From positions 43,665-107,664 of the forward strand of contig JBQNAT010000007.1 of assembly GCA_052170315.1 (NCBI GenBank): DNA of 64,000 nt. The letters run 5' to 3'. Made by a program: the position numbers and the translations under genes. Below the pieces are notes generated by a model. That model did no database searches and was not told where the DNA came from. It was given only the letters and a program-made list of their open reading frames with translations. This stretch comes from UBA9732 sp052170315 (lineage in GTDB: Bacteria > Spirochaetota > Spirochaetia > Sphaerochaetales > Sphaerochaetaceae). Shown in pieces: positions 17,492 to 24,967 of this stretch (positions are counted from its first letter, which is position 1; every line of letters starts with the position of its first letter).

Positions 17492-18355
17492 ATGACAATA
17501 GGCTGGATAGGAACCGGGATAATGGGAAGCGCCATGTGCTCTCACATAATGGACGGCGGATATAAAACGGTTGTTTTCAACAGGACGGCAGAAAAAGCAA
17601 AGAAACTTGTTGAAAAAGGAGCGAACCTTGCTTCTAATCCCGGAGAAGTTGCGCGAAAATGCGATGTAATTTTTACTATTGTCGGCTATCCGAAGGACGT
17701 TGAAGAAATTTATTTCGGTGAAAACGGAATTTTCAGCGGCCTTTCTGAAGGCAAGATACTCATAGACATGACAACAACAAAACCGTCTCTGACCGTCAAG
17801 ATATACGAACACGCGAAATCCGCCGGGTGCGAGGCACTTGACGCGCCGGTTTCAGGAGGAGATTCGGGAGCAAAAAACGGGACGCTTTCCATAATGGTTG
17901 GCGGAGATGCTTCAACTCTTGAAAAAGTCCTTCCGCTTTTAAAGCTTTTGGGCACCTCTGTAATGCTTGAAGGTAAAGCGGGATCCGGACAGCATACAAA
18001 AATGGCAAACCAGATACAGATAGCAGGTACAATGATAGGAATGTGCGAAGCTCTTGTTTATTCAAAAGCCGCGGGCCTTGACCTTGAAAAAATGGTAGAG
18101 ACCATTTCAAAGGGAGCCGCCGGCTGCCATTCGCTTAACAATCTTGCTCCAAGAATCATAAAGGGCGACTACAGACCTGGCTTCATAATCAACCACTTCA
18201 TAAAAGACATGGGTATAGCCATTGAAGAAAGCCGTAGAATGGGTTTAAAACTCAACGGCCTTGAACTTGTAGAATCGCTTTACAAAAAAATTCAGCAGCG
18301 GGGAGACGGTCTTGAAGGAACTCAGGCGCTTGTAAAAGTTCTTGGAGAATTCTAA
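17492..18355 (+). CDS. 3-hydroxyisobutyrate dehydrogenase-family oxidoreductase
   Basis: This NAD(P)-dependent beta-hydroxyacid dehydrogenase has 287 residues. The Rossmann motif GWIGTGIMGSAM is near the N-terminus, DAPVSGGDSGAKNGTLSIMVGG follows (read as two adjoining segments), and the catalytic Lys lies in GQHTKMANQ. Candidate substrates are 3-hydroxyisobutyrate, tartronate semialdehyde and similar compounds. ATG 17492 has a GGAGG site; the longer in-frame start at 17444 has none. It is divergent from the ArsR operon. Confidence 0.88.
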   Translation: MTIGWIGTGIMGSAMCSHIMDGGYKTVVFNRTAEKAKKLVEKGANLASNPGEVARKCDVIFTIVGYPKDVEEIYFGENGIFSGLSEGKILIDMTTTKPSLTVKIYEHAKSAGCEALDAPVSGGDSGAKNGTLSIMVGGDASTLEKVLPLLKLLGTSVMLEGKAGSGQHTKMANQIQIAGTMIGMCEALVYSKAAGLDLEKMVETISKGAAGCHSLNNLAPRIIKGDYRPGFIINHFIKDMGIAIEESRRMGLKLNGLELVESLYKKIQQRGDGLEGTQALVKVLGEF

Positions 18356-18411
18356 ATCTTCAGGTTCCGATATTACGCAGATTTCATAAAAAATAGGCAT
18401 AACAATACGTC

Positions 18412-19227
18412 ATGGCAAAAAAAGAAAAGCTTTCCGGAGAACAGAAATTCGAGCAATACTACAGCAGCCTCTATGGAACCAGGTGGAAAGAGCTGAAAAA
18501 AGCGCTCCTTAAAGAAACCGCGCCGGTCTCACTTTCGGATAAGCTTAAAGAGCCATACTACATGGACCGTGCCTCTATTTTGGCAGCTTCTATACTTCCT
18601 ATTTCGGAAAATAATAGAGTTTTAGATATGTGCGCAGCCCCCGGAGGAAAAACGCTAAGCCTTGCTCTGCGCTTAAACGGAACAGGGCAGCTTATTTCAA
18701 ACGACAGGTCCGCAGCCAGAAGAAACAGGCTGATTAGTGTTTTGGATAACTGCCTGCCGGATAAGCTTAGAAATGTTGTAAAGGTTACCGGCTATGACAG
18801 CACAACATGGTCGCTTCATGAAAAAAACGCCTATGACAGTATACTGCTGGATGCTCCCTGCTCATCAGAGCACCATGTGCTGACAGATTTCAACGCTCTT
18901 TCCATTTGGAGCCCCAACAGACCGAAACAGCTTTCAGTACAGCAGTTCGCTATGCTTGCCGCGGCTTTGGATGCAGCCATGGACGGCGCTTACATTCAGT
19001 ACAGCACCTGTTCCATATGCAATCTGGAAAACGAGCTTGTTATAGAGAAGCTTTTCAAAAAAAGAGCCGGATTGTTCGAAGAGGTTGATATGCTTGAAAA
19101 TCATCCCGAGCTTGAAAGTCTTTCCGAGGCACGCACGCACGGGCGAATTGTGCTGCCCGATGCGCATGACGGTGCAGGGCCTCTGTATTTCTGCTTAATA
19201 AGGAAAAAACAGTGCCAGATGAAATAA
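18412..19227 (+). CDS. NSUN/RsmB-RsmF-type RNA m5C methyltransferase
   Basis: This SAM-dependent cytosine-5 RNA methyltransferase has 271 residues. The SAM-binding motif LDMCAAPGGKTLSLALRL begins near residue 71, motif IV DAPC is at 147-150, and motif VI with the catalytic Cys is STCS at 198-201. The protein lacks an N-terminal NusB domain (RsmB) and a C-terminal PUA (RsmF), so the target position on rRNA is uncertain. Its 3' end overlaps the next gene by 16 bases, in an operon with the DUF362 protein. Confidence 0.87.
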   Translation: MAKKEKLSGEQKFEQYYSSLYGTRWKELKKALLKETAPVSLSDKLKEPYYMDRASILAASILPISENNRVLDMCAAPGGKTLSLALRLNGTGQLISNDRSAARRNRLISVLDNCLPDKLRNVVKVTGYDSTTWSLHEKNAYDSILLDAPCSSEHHVLTDFNALSIWSPNRPKQLSVQQFAMLAAALDAAMDGAYIQYSTCSICNLENELVIEKLFKKRAGLFEEVDMLENHPELESLSEARTHGRIVLPDAHDGAGPLYFCLIRKKQCQMK

Positions 19228-20348
19228 CTTCAGTTGCAATAGATAAATGCATAAACTATGACATTAACAGCATATACCCTTGTCTTAAAAATATATGCGA
19301 AAAAGCAGGCATGCCTGATGTATCCGGGAGAAAGGTACTTTTAAAGCCCAATATCCTGTCCGATACAAAACCGGAAAACTGCATAACAACTCATCCGGAA
19401 ATTATCAGAGCCCTTATCAGGCTGCTGAAAAACCATGGAGTTTCTGAAATATATGTAGGTGATTCCCCCGGTCTTCACACACAGACCTTTAATGCAAAAA
19501 TCTGCGGTATTGCTGAAGTCTGCGAACAGGAAGGAGCCTTATGGAGCAACTTCCTTGACGAACCGGTTACTAAAAGAATCGACGGTACGTTTGCGAAACT
19601 TCCTATGGCCAGGATTCTGGACGAAGTTGACCTTGTTTTCTCAGTATGCAAATTCAAGACACATACTCTGATGTATGCCACAGGAGCAACAAAGAACCTT
19701 TTCGGGATAGTCCCCAATGTAAACAAAGCCGTATGCCATGCGAAATATCCCAGCCGCGGGAGTTTTGCGAAGCTGATTGTAGGCATACACGAAACAATCA
19801 AACCCGCTTTCTGCATAATGGATGCTATCCTTGCAATGGAAGGCGCAGGTCCCGCAAACGGCACGCCAAGGGCTTTAAATCTGCTTATCGCATCTAAAAG
19901 CTGCTATGCGGCTGATGCGGCTCAGGCCACGATAATGGGCTATGACCCGAACGATATTCCCATTTTGAACGAGGCCAAAAGACGCCGTCTTCTCCCCGGA
20001 GAAATAACCTACCCTATTCTTGATGCTAAAGATTTGGCTGTTCCAGATTACGAACGCATACCTATAAAAAAGAAGAAAAACCTGATAAAGGCGCTTTTTA
20101 TCCCGTCTCTTACAGCAGGTATCCAGAGATACAGGCAGAAAAAGGAACCTGCTCCTTTATTCAACGATAAAAAATGTATCCGATGCCTGAGGTGCGTTAA
20201 GATATGCCCACCTAAGGCGCTTAGTCTTAAGATTGAACAGGACGGAAACAAACATGTAGTATGTGACTACAATAAATGCATAAGATGTTATTGCTGCCAC
20301 GAGGTATGTCCTGTAAATGCGATACATGTGGAGAATAAAAAGAAATGA
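19212..20348 (+). CDS. DUF362 protein with C-terminal 2x[4Fe-4S] ferredoxin
   Basis: This is a 378-residue iron-sulfur protein. The DUF362 part includes KVLLKPNILSD, VGDSPG and FKTHTLMYATGATKN. The last ~70 residues carry two ferredoxin motifs, CIRCLRCVKICPP and CIRCYCCHEVCP. The fold is known from redox proteins of anaerobes, but the substrate is unknown. The start lies inside the end of the methyltransferase gene, and the stop overlaps the next ATG (ATGA), so three genes are coupled. Confidence 0.88.
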   Translation: MPDEITSVAIDKCINYDINSIYPCLKNICEKAGMPDVSGRKVLLKPNILSDTKPENCITTHPEIIRALIRLLKNHGVSEIYVGDSPGLHTQTFNAKICGIAEVCEQEGALWSNFLDEPVTKRIDGTFAKLPMARILDEVDLVFSVCKFKTHTLMYATGATKNLFGIVPNVNKAVCHAKYPSRGSFAKLIVGIHETIKPAFCIMDAILAMEGAGPANGTPRALNLLIASKSCYAADAAQATIMGYDPNDIPILNEAKRRRLLPGEITYPILDAKDLAVPDYERIPIKKKKNLIKALFIPSLTAGIQRYRQKKEPAPLFNDKKCIRCLRCVKICPPKALSLKIEQDGNKHVVCDYNKCIRCYCCHEVCPVNAIHVENKKK

Positions 20349-20827
20349 CAAAGACCTATCTTCTTACGGTACTTCTAAGCCTGATTCCAATTTCCGAACT
20401 AAGGGGCGCTATCCCATACGCATACTTCAACGATATACCGCTGTGGCTTTCCTTTGTTATAGGAGTTCTTGCAAACGCTTTGGTTCCATTAATCGGCTTT
20501 CTTTTTTTAGCCACCCTGCACAAGATTCTGGACAAGTGGAAGCCCTACCACAGTTTTTTTGAAAAGACCATTGCAAGAGCGCGTGAAAAAGTGGGAGAAA
20601 AGGTTGGTAAGTACGGCTTACTTGGTCTTATATTGTTTGTGGCTATACCTTTACCTGTTACAGGCGCATGGACAGGAACACTTGGAGCATGGGTCCTTGG
20701 GCTTGACAGGAAGAAAAGCTGCCTTTCAATTATCATGGGCGTAGTTATTGCAGGCATAATTGTCACAACCGTAGTCTATACAGGCTCCGGCATAGCAAGT
20801 CTGTTCACAAAGAAGATTAATATCTAA
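20345..20827 (+). CDS. COG2426 small multidrug export-family membrane protein
   Basis: This is a 160-residue integral membrane protein with about four hydrophobic segments. The conserved signatures LIPISELRGAIPYAY near the N-terminus and IPLPVTGAWTGTLGAW in the second half mark the Sm_multidrug_ex family. The family name is historical and transport of drugs is weakly supported. It is the last gene of the methyltransferase-DUF362 operon and convergent with the glucosidase. Confidence 0.85.
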   Translation: MTKTYLLTVLLSLIPISELRGAIPYAYFNDIPLWLSFVIGVLANALVPLIGFLFLATLHKILDKWKPYHSFFEKTIARAREKVGEKVGKYGLLGLILFVAIPLPVTGAWTGTLGAWVLGLDRKKSCLSIIMGVVIAGIIVTTVVYTGSGIASLFTKKINI

Positions 20828-20846
20828 TTACTATAAATAGCTTTAC

Positions 20847-22445
20847 TTAGTTTGTAAGGACTACTCCCGAACATCCGGGCATTGCGATAACTCCGTTTTC
20901 AAACCTGAAATTTACACGCTCATGGCTCTTCAATTCAATGCGCATGGACTCGACCATGGGGATAAGGCTTTCAAGACGCACATTTCTGAAGCCGCGGGAG
21001 AAGTTAAGGATGACAAGAGTGCATTTCCCACCTGAGGTGAAGCTGTAAGCAAGCACGCCGCACGGGACTTTGCCGGCAAATACCGCGTCGGAAGTTCCTA
21101 TCTCGGCTCGACTTTTACGAAGGCTGATAAGGCGGCGGTAAAGCATGAGCAGGCTGTCATGGTCTGATTCTTCGGCCTGCACTGTGATACGGCGCCAGTT
21201 ATCAGAGTAGTTGGGTTCCAGCCACGGCTGAACAAGGCTGAAGCCCATGTTTTCCGAGCTGTCCCACTGCATAGGCCGCCTTTCGCCGTCGCGTCCTTTG
21301 TAGATGGGCCAATATTTCAGTCCAAGCGGGTCCTGAATTTCTTTTTTGGGGAAGTCGCGGTTCATCATTCCGATTTCTTCGCCGAAATACATTACGGATG
21401 CGCCTCTCTGAAGCAGAAGGTACATTGCAAGAAGCCTTGCCTTATCCGGATTGTTGTGAGCCCTTGTAATAGCTCTGGGGACATCGTGGTTTGAAAGAAC
21501 CCAGCACGGAATCCTTTTCTGATTCAAGCTGCATAGCTCGTACCAGCGTTTCGCGACCTTTTTGAGATTACGTGCTTTAAGCGGCTGCTTAACCAGAGAA
21601 AACTCAAAGCAAAGCTGAAGCTCGTCGTTGGCGCTACCCATGTAAGATGCGCTTTGCTCCATCTGGCCGCTGCCCTGAACAGCAATTTCCCCAAGCAGCA
21701 CCCTTTCATCATACTCGTCCATAACTTTTCTGAGCTGCCTGATATATTCGTGCGTATATGGAGTATTTCTGTCGTAAATATGATTTTGCATATCATAGGG
21801 CCTGGGTGTTTCTCCGAACATGAACGGATTGGACTTCAGTTCGGGGTCCTTACCTATCATGTTTATAACATCCAGACGGAAGCCGTCTATACCCTTATCC
21901 AGATAGAATCTAATCTCATTGAAAATAGCTTCCCTGCAGTGATTGTCATGCCAGTTCAGGTCAGGTTGTTCCTTTAAAAACGAGTGAAGGTAGTATTGCC
22001 CGCGTGTGCTGTCAAATGTCCATGCTCTTCCTCCGAAGCACGCCATCCAGTTATTGGGAATTTTATCTCTCCATATATAAAAGTTGGAGTACTTACTATC
22101 TTTTAATCTGCTTTGCTGAAACCATTTATGTTTATCTGAGCTATGGTTGAGAACCATATCCAACAGGACCTTCAGCCCAAGTTTGTGAGCATTGCTTACT
22201 AAATGGTCAAGGTCTTCCATATTACCGAAAATAGGGTCTATAGCTCTGTAGTCCTCTATGTCATAGCCAAAATCCCTCATTGGACTTTTGTAGATAGGAC
22301 TGAGCCATATGGCATCCACTCCCAGACTTTTAATATAAGGAAGCTTTTCGGTTATACCGTTCAAATCCCCTACTCCGTCTCCGTTTGAATCTCTGAAACT
22401 TCGGGGATATATCTGATAAATAACAGCGTTTTCATACCAACTCAT
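20847..22445 (-). CDS. GH13 oligo-1,6-glucosidase / alpha-glucosidase
   Basis: This cytoplasmic GH13 alpha-glucosidase (about 532 residues, no signal peptide) hydrolyses short malto- or isomalto-oligosaccharides. Region I is DMVLNHSS, region II GFRLDVIN (nucleophile Asp about 192), region III VLLGEI (acid Glu about 253) and region IV SNHDVPR. ATG 22445 with GAGGT upstream is preferred over a GTG two codons earlier. The fine specificity (alpha-1,4, alpha-1,6, trehalose or sucrose) is not decided. No sugar transporter lies next to it. Confidence 0.9.
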   Translation of the reverse strand: MSWYENAVIYQIYPRSFRDSNGDGVGDLNGITEKLPYIKSLGVDAIWLSPIYKSPMRDFGYDIEDYRAIDPIFGNMEDLDHLVSNAHKLGLKVLLDMVLNHSSDKHKWFQQSRLKDSKYSNFYIWRDKIPNNWMACFGGRAWTFDSTRGQYYLHSFLKEQPDLNWHDNHCREAIFNEIRFYLDKGIDGFRLDVINMIGKDPELKSNPFMFGETPRPYDMQNHIYDRNTPYTHEYIRQLRKVMDEYDERVLLGEIAVQGSGQMEQSASYMGSANDELQLCFEFSLVKQPLKARNLKKVAKRWYELCSLNQKRIPCWVLSNHDVPRAITRAHNNPDKARLLAMYLLLQRGASVMYFGEEIGMMNRDFPKKEIQDPLGLKYWPIYKGRDGERRPMQWDSSENMGFSLVQPWLEPNYSDNWRRITVQAEESDHDSLLMLYRRLISLRKSRAEIGTSDAVFAGKVPCGVLAYSFTSGGKCTLVILNFSRGFRNVRLESLIPMVESMRIELKSHERVNFRFENGVIAMPGCSGVVLTN

Positions 22446-22853
22446 AAACACCTCACCTAAACCAGTATACCACTTAAATAGGATATAAACAGAATTTAAA
22501 TGATTTTTTAATAAGATTACAGAGGATATAAATAATTATGATATTAATTTATATAAAATTGGTATTGATTTATATAATTTAAATTATTTTATTATAATAT
22601 AATTGTATATAATTTATATTTTTTCAGCCACTTTTTATAGTTATTTTATAGTATTTTTATATTTTTTAATATAGTTTTTATATCATTATTTAATTTTAAC
22701 TAATAAGTTTAATATTAATATGATTTATGTTTTGATTAAGGAATTTCAGCAGGGTTATTAGGCTGTTTATATGGAAGGAAAACCTGTAATATACATCTAT
22801 GATATAATACTTATATAAGTTTCATATTAAATTACAATTAAACAAATATGAAA
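22446..22853. other. AT-rich non-coding block next to the partition genes
   Basis: This region of about 400 bases is strongly A+T-rich, with repeated TTTATATAA-type words, and I find no convincing gene. It contains TATATAATTTATATT (22606-22620), which recurs exactly at 27811-27825. It lies downstream of the ParA/RHH pair and could be a partition site or simply low-complexity spacer. Confidence 0.5.
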
Positions 22854-23102
22854 TCAATTATTATTTGTATATTTTTTAAGGAACTCTTTAAGGGCAAATC
22901 TGATTCCGCCTGCCCAGTTCAGACCCATATCGGCAAAAAGATCTTCAAGTTCTTTCTTGAATGATGGTTCAATGGAAAAAGTTGTGAGTATCTTTTTTTC
23001 TTTTGCGCGGATTCCGGTTTCTCCGTTGAAAAGAGTCTTGGCCTTTGCTTTTATGTCTTCCTCGTACTGAACTGAATCTTCAGGGTTTCTCTTTAATGCC
23101 AT
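22854..23102 (-). CDS. Ribbon-helix-helix DNA-binding partner of ParA
   Basis: This 82-residue protein is basic. The C-terminal half fits a ribbon-helix-helix: a beta strand (KKILTTFSIEP, about 37-47), helix A (FKKELEDLFADMGL) and helix B (AGGIRFALKEFLKKY). It starts 22 bases after the parA stop. Small RHH proteins commonly act as centromere-binding ParB/CopG partners of ParA. This is inferred from shape and position. Confidence 0.65.
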   Translation of the reverse strand: MALKRNPEDSVQYEEDIKAKAKTLFNGETGIRAKEKKILTTFSIEPSFKKELEDLFADMGLNWAGGIRFALKEFLKKYTNNN

Positions 23103-23124
23103 AATTCAACCTTCCTGGATTTAA

Positions 23125-23886
23125 TCAGTCCCAAATCACGGATTCAAGACTTAGGATAGCTTCTATTGTCTTATCCTTAAGCCCTCTGCCATGCTCTTTG
23201 AACTGCTGAGGAGCTACCGAAACCTCCTGAGCTTTTCTGAAAACAGGGTCAACCGGAATTCTATGGACTTCAAACGACCCCTCCCGGGCCGCTTTAAATA
23301 TATCTCTGTGTTGTTTGATTCTTTCGTCGTAGGAGTTGATTATGACTCTGGAATGCTTCACATCGCTGCGAAGATTCTTTTTAAGCCTTTTAAGCTCATC
23401 AATAAAAATCTCAAGACCGTCAAGGCTGAAGACTTCAGGCGTCATTGGCGTAATAACTTCATCGCTGGCAACTATGGCTGACCTTTCAAGGCAGCCCAGC
23501 CCCGGTGAAAGATCCAGTATAATATGGTCAAACTCTTTTGAAAGCTCTTTGACAAGATCCTGAAGAACAAACGGTTCTTCCGCCAGCTTTGTTTCGCTGT
23601 AGTTTTTAAGCACCCCGCCTATACCAAAGGTCGGAAGCAGATAGAGATTTTCAACCTGCCCTACAGGAACAATCGCATCAACGATATAGCATCTTCCCTG
23701 AACCACATCCGCAAGCTCATACTTTGGAGTCTTTTTAAGAAACCAGGAAGAAGCATTCCCCTGAGGATCAACATCAATAAGTAAAGTCTTAAAGCCGTCT
23801 AAAGCGGACTGGCATGCAAGAGTACCTGATATAGTTGTCTTTCCTACTCCGCCCTTCTGAAGGTGGAATGCAATCGTTTTAGCCAT
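23125..23886 (-). CDS. parA: ParA-family partition ATPase
   Basis: This 253-residue Walker ATPase has the deviant P-loop KGGVGKTT at 11-18, the switch segment LLIDVDPQGNAS and LDLSPGLGCLERSA as Walker B region. There is no N-terminal HTH, so it is the short ParA/Soj class. It acts by ATP-dependent nucleoid binding to move DNA or protein cargo. It is in an operon with the RHH protein, inside an AT-rich island, which suggests a plasmid-derived or accessory partition cassette and not the main chromosomal parABS. Confidence 0.92.
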   Translation of the reverse strand: MAKTIAFHLQKGGVGKTTISGTLACQSALDGFKTLLIDVDPQGNASSWFLKKTPKYELADVVQGRCYIVDAIVPVGQVENLYLLPTFGIGGVLKNYSETKLAEEPFVLQDLVKELSKEFDHIILDLSPGLGCLERSAIVASDEVITPMTPEVFSLDGLEIFIDELKRLKKNLRSDVKHSRVIINSYDERIKQHRDIFKAAREGSFEVHRIPVDPVFRKAQEVSVAPQQFKEHGRGLKDKTIEAILSLESVIWD

Positions 23887-24065
23887 AAAACACCTAAAAT
23901 CAATATATACTATACTATAAAATCATACAATAGTTTTTTTATTTTAAATATATTTTGTACATATTTAATTAGTTTTAATATTATTTAAATATAACTATGG
24001 TATTTTAATTATAAATAGTTATATAAGTTTTGTATCATATTATATTAATTCGATAGATGTTTGCT
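23887..24065. other. AT-rich intergenic block upstream of parA
   Basis: This stretch is highly AT-rich, with TATTATTTAAATATA-like words and several TTATATAAG-like segments. No ORF or RNA is recognised. It holds the parA promoter by position and may hold binding sites for the RHH protein. Confidence 0.4.
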
Positions 24066-24101
24066 ATAAAAAAGAGTCCTTGAAAGGACTCTTGATTTTT
24101 T
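24066..24101. terminator. Intrinsic terminator after the Glu-rich lipoprotein gene
   Basis: AAGAGTCCTT (24072-24081) pairs with AAGGACTCTT (24084-24093). Runs of A before and T after make it usable on both strands. It separates the lipoprotein from parA. Confidence 0.88.
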
Positions 24102-24118
24102 TAGTTAAAATTGACATT

Positions 24119-24925
24119 TCAGACATTATCAGATTCAAGAAGCTGTCTTAAAAACTCTTCATCGTCATCGGAATAACTGACATCGCTATGTTTATCGGAT
24201 TTCTTCTTTACCGTCGTTACAGCCTGCTCATCCGATGTTTTCATTACATCATGACCAAATCCGCCGCTCTTCTTTCGGGGAAAAGAGGTCGTCTTTATCA
24301 GCACTATGATAAAATACAGAAGACCAAGTACAACCGTAAGAATTCCCGCGCTAAGAAGTTTCTCTTTAACAATGAAATTCCCAACTTTCCATATAATTGA
24401 ATCCTTATCAGGAGTATCTGGAGTGCCGTTTGAAACATAATTTGCCGAATTTTCAATCTTCTCAGGTTCAGGTACTTTTTTCGCTTCACTTACAGTAATA
24501 ATATCAGAAGAAGCGGGTATTTCAGCGTCCTGAGCGGATGTTTCCAAAACTGACTCAGCAGTTTCTTCCGAAATATTTTCAGTGGTTTGAGCAGGTGCCT
24601 GTTCAAAGATATAACTCCAATCTTCTTCAGGCTTTATTATCTCTTCTGAGGTTTCTTCAGTCAGGTTTTTCGTTACAGATTCTTCACTTGTTGAATCTTC
24701 AACATGCGCTTCAGTTTCAGATATATTTTCGTCAGCGGCAACGGCAGGTTCTTCAAACACAGTTTCAGGTTGTTCTGTTTGTGTGCCTGCAATTTCTTCC
24801 CGTGTATTCTCAACTATGGCAGCCTCAACAAATTCTACAGGCGATTCGTCAGTTTTAACAGATTTGGTAGTACACGAAACAAGTAGAGAGAGTATCAAAA
24901 ACAGAATCAGAAGATATCTTTTCAT
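24119..24925 (-). CDS. Glu-rich lipoprotein with a second membrane segment
   Basis: This 268-residue protein is of unknown function. A signal peptide ends at lipobox LLVSC (Cys18). A low-complexity Glu/Thr/Ala/Ser-rich stretch of about 140 residues follows, then one hydrophobic helix (LSAGILTVVLGLLYFIIVLI, about 187-206) and a charged tail ending in DDDEEFLRQLLESDN. If both signals are used, the protein would be lipid-anchored outside with a cytoplasmic C-terminus. ATG 24925 follows GGAGG. A terminator follows. Confidence 0.75.
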   Translation of the reverse strand: MKRYLLILFLILSLLVSCTTKSVKTDESPVEFVEAAIVENTREEIAGTQTEQPETVFEEPAVAADENISETEAHVEDSTSEESVTKNLTEETSEEIIKPEEDWSYIFEQAPAQTTENISEETAESVLETSAQDAEIPASSDIITVSEAKKVPEPEKIENSANYVSNGTPDTPDKDSIIWKVGNFIVKEKLLSAGILTVVLGLLYFIIVLIKTTSFPRKKSGGFGHDVMKTSDEQAVTTVKKKSDKHSDVSYSDDDEEFLRQLLESDNV

Positions 24926-24967
24926 CGTTGCCTCCAACGCAGCAAGTCAATATATATAAACAAAATA

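Noticed and set aside
22854..24925. Prophage or integrative element boundary
   Set aside because: No integrase, tRNA-anchored direct repeat or phage gene is seen; AT content and ParA alone are not enough.
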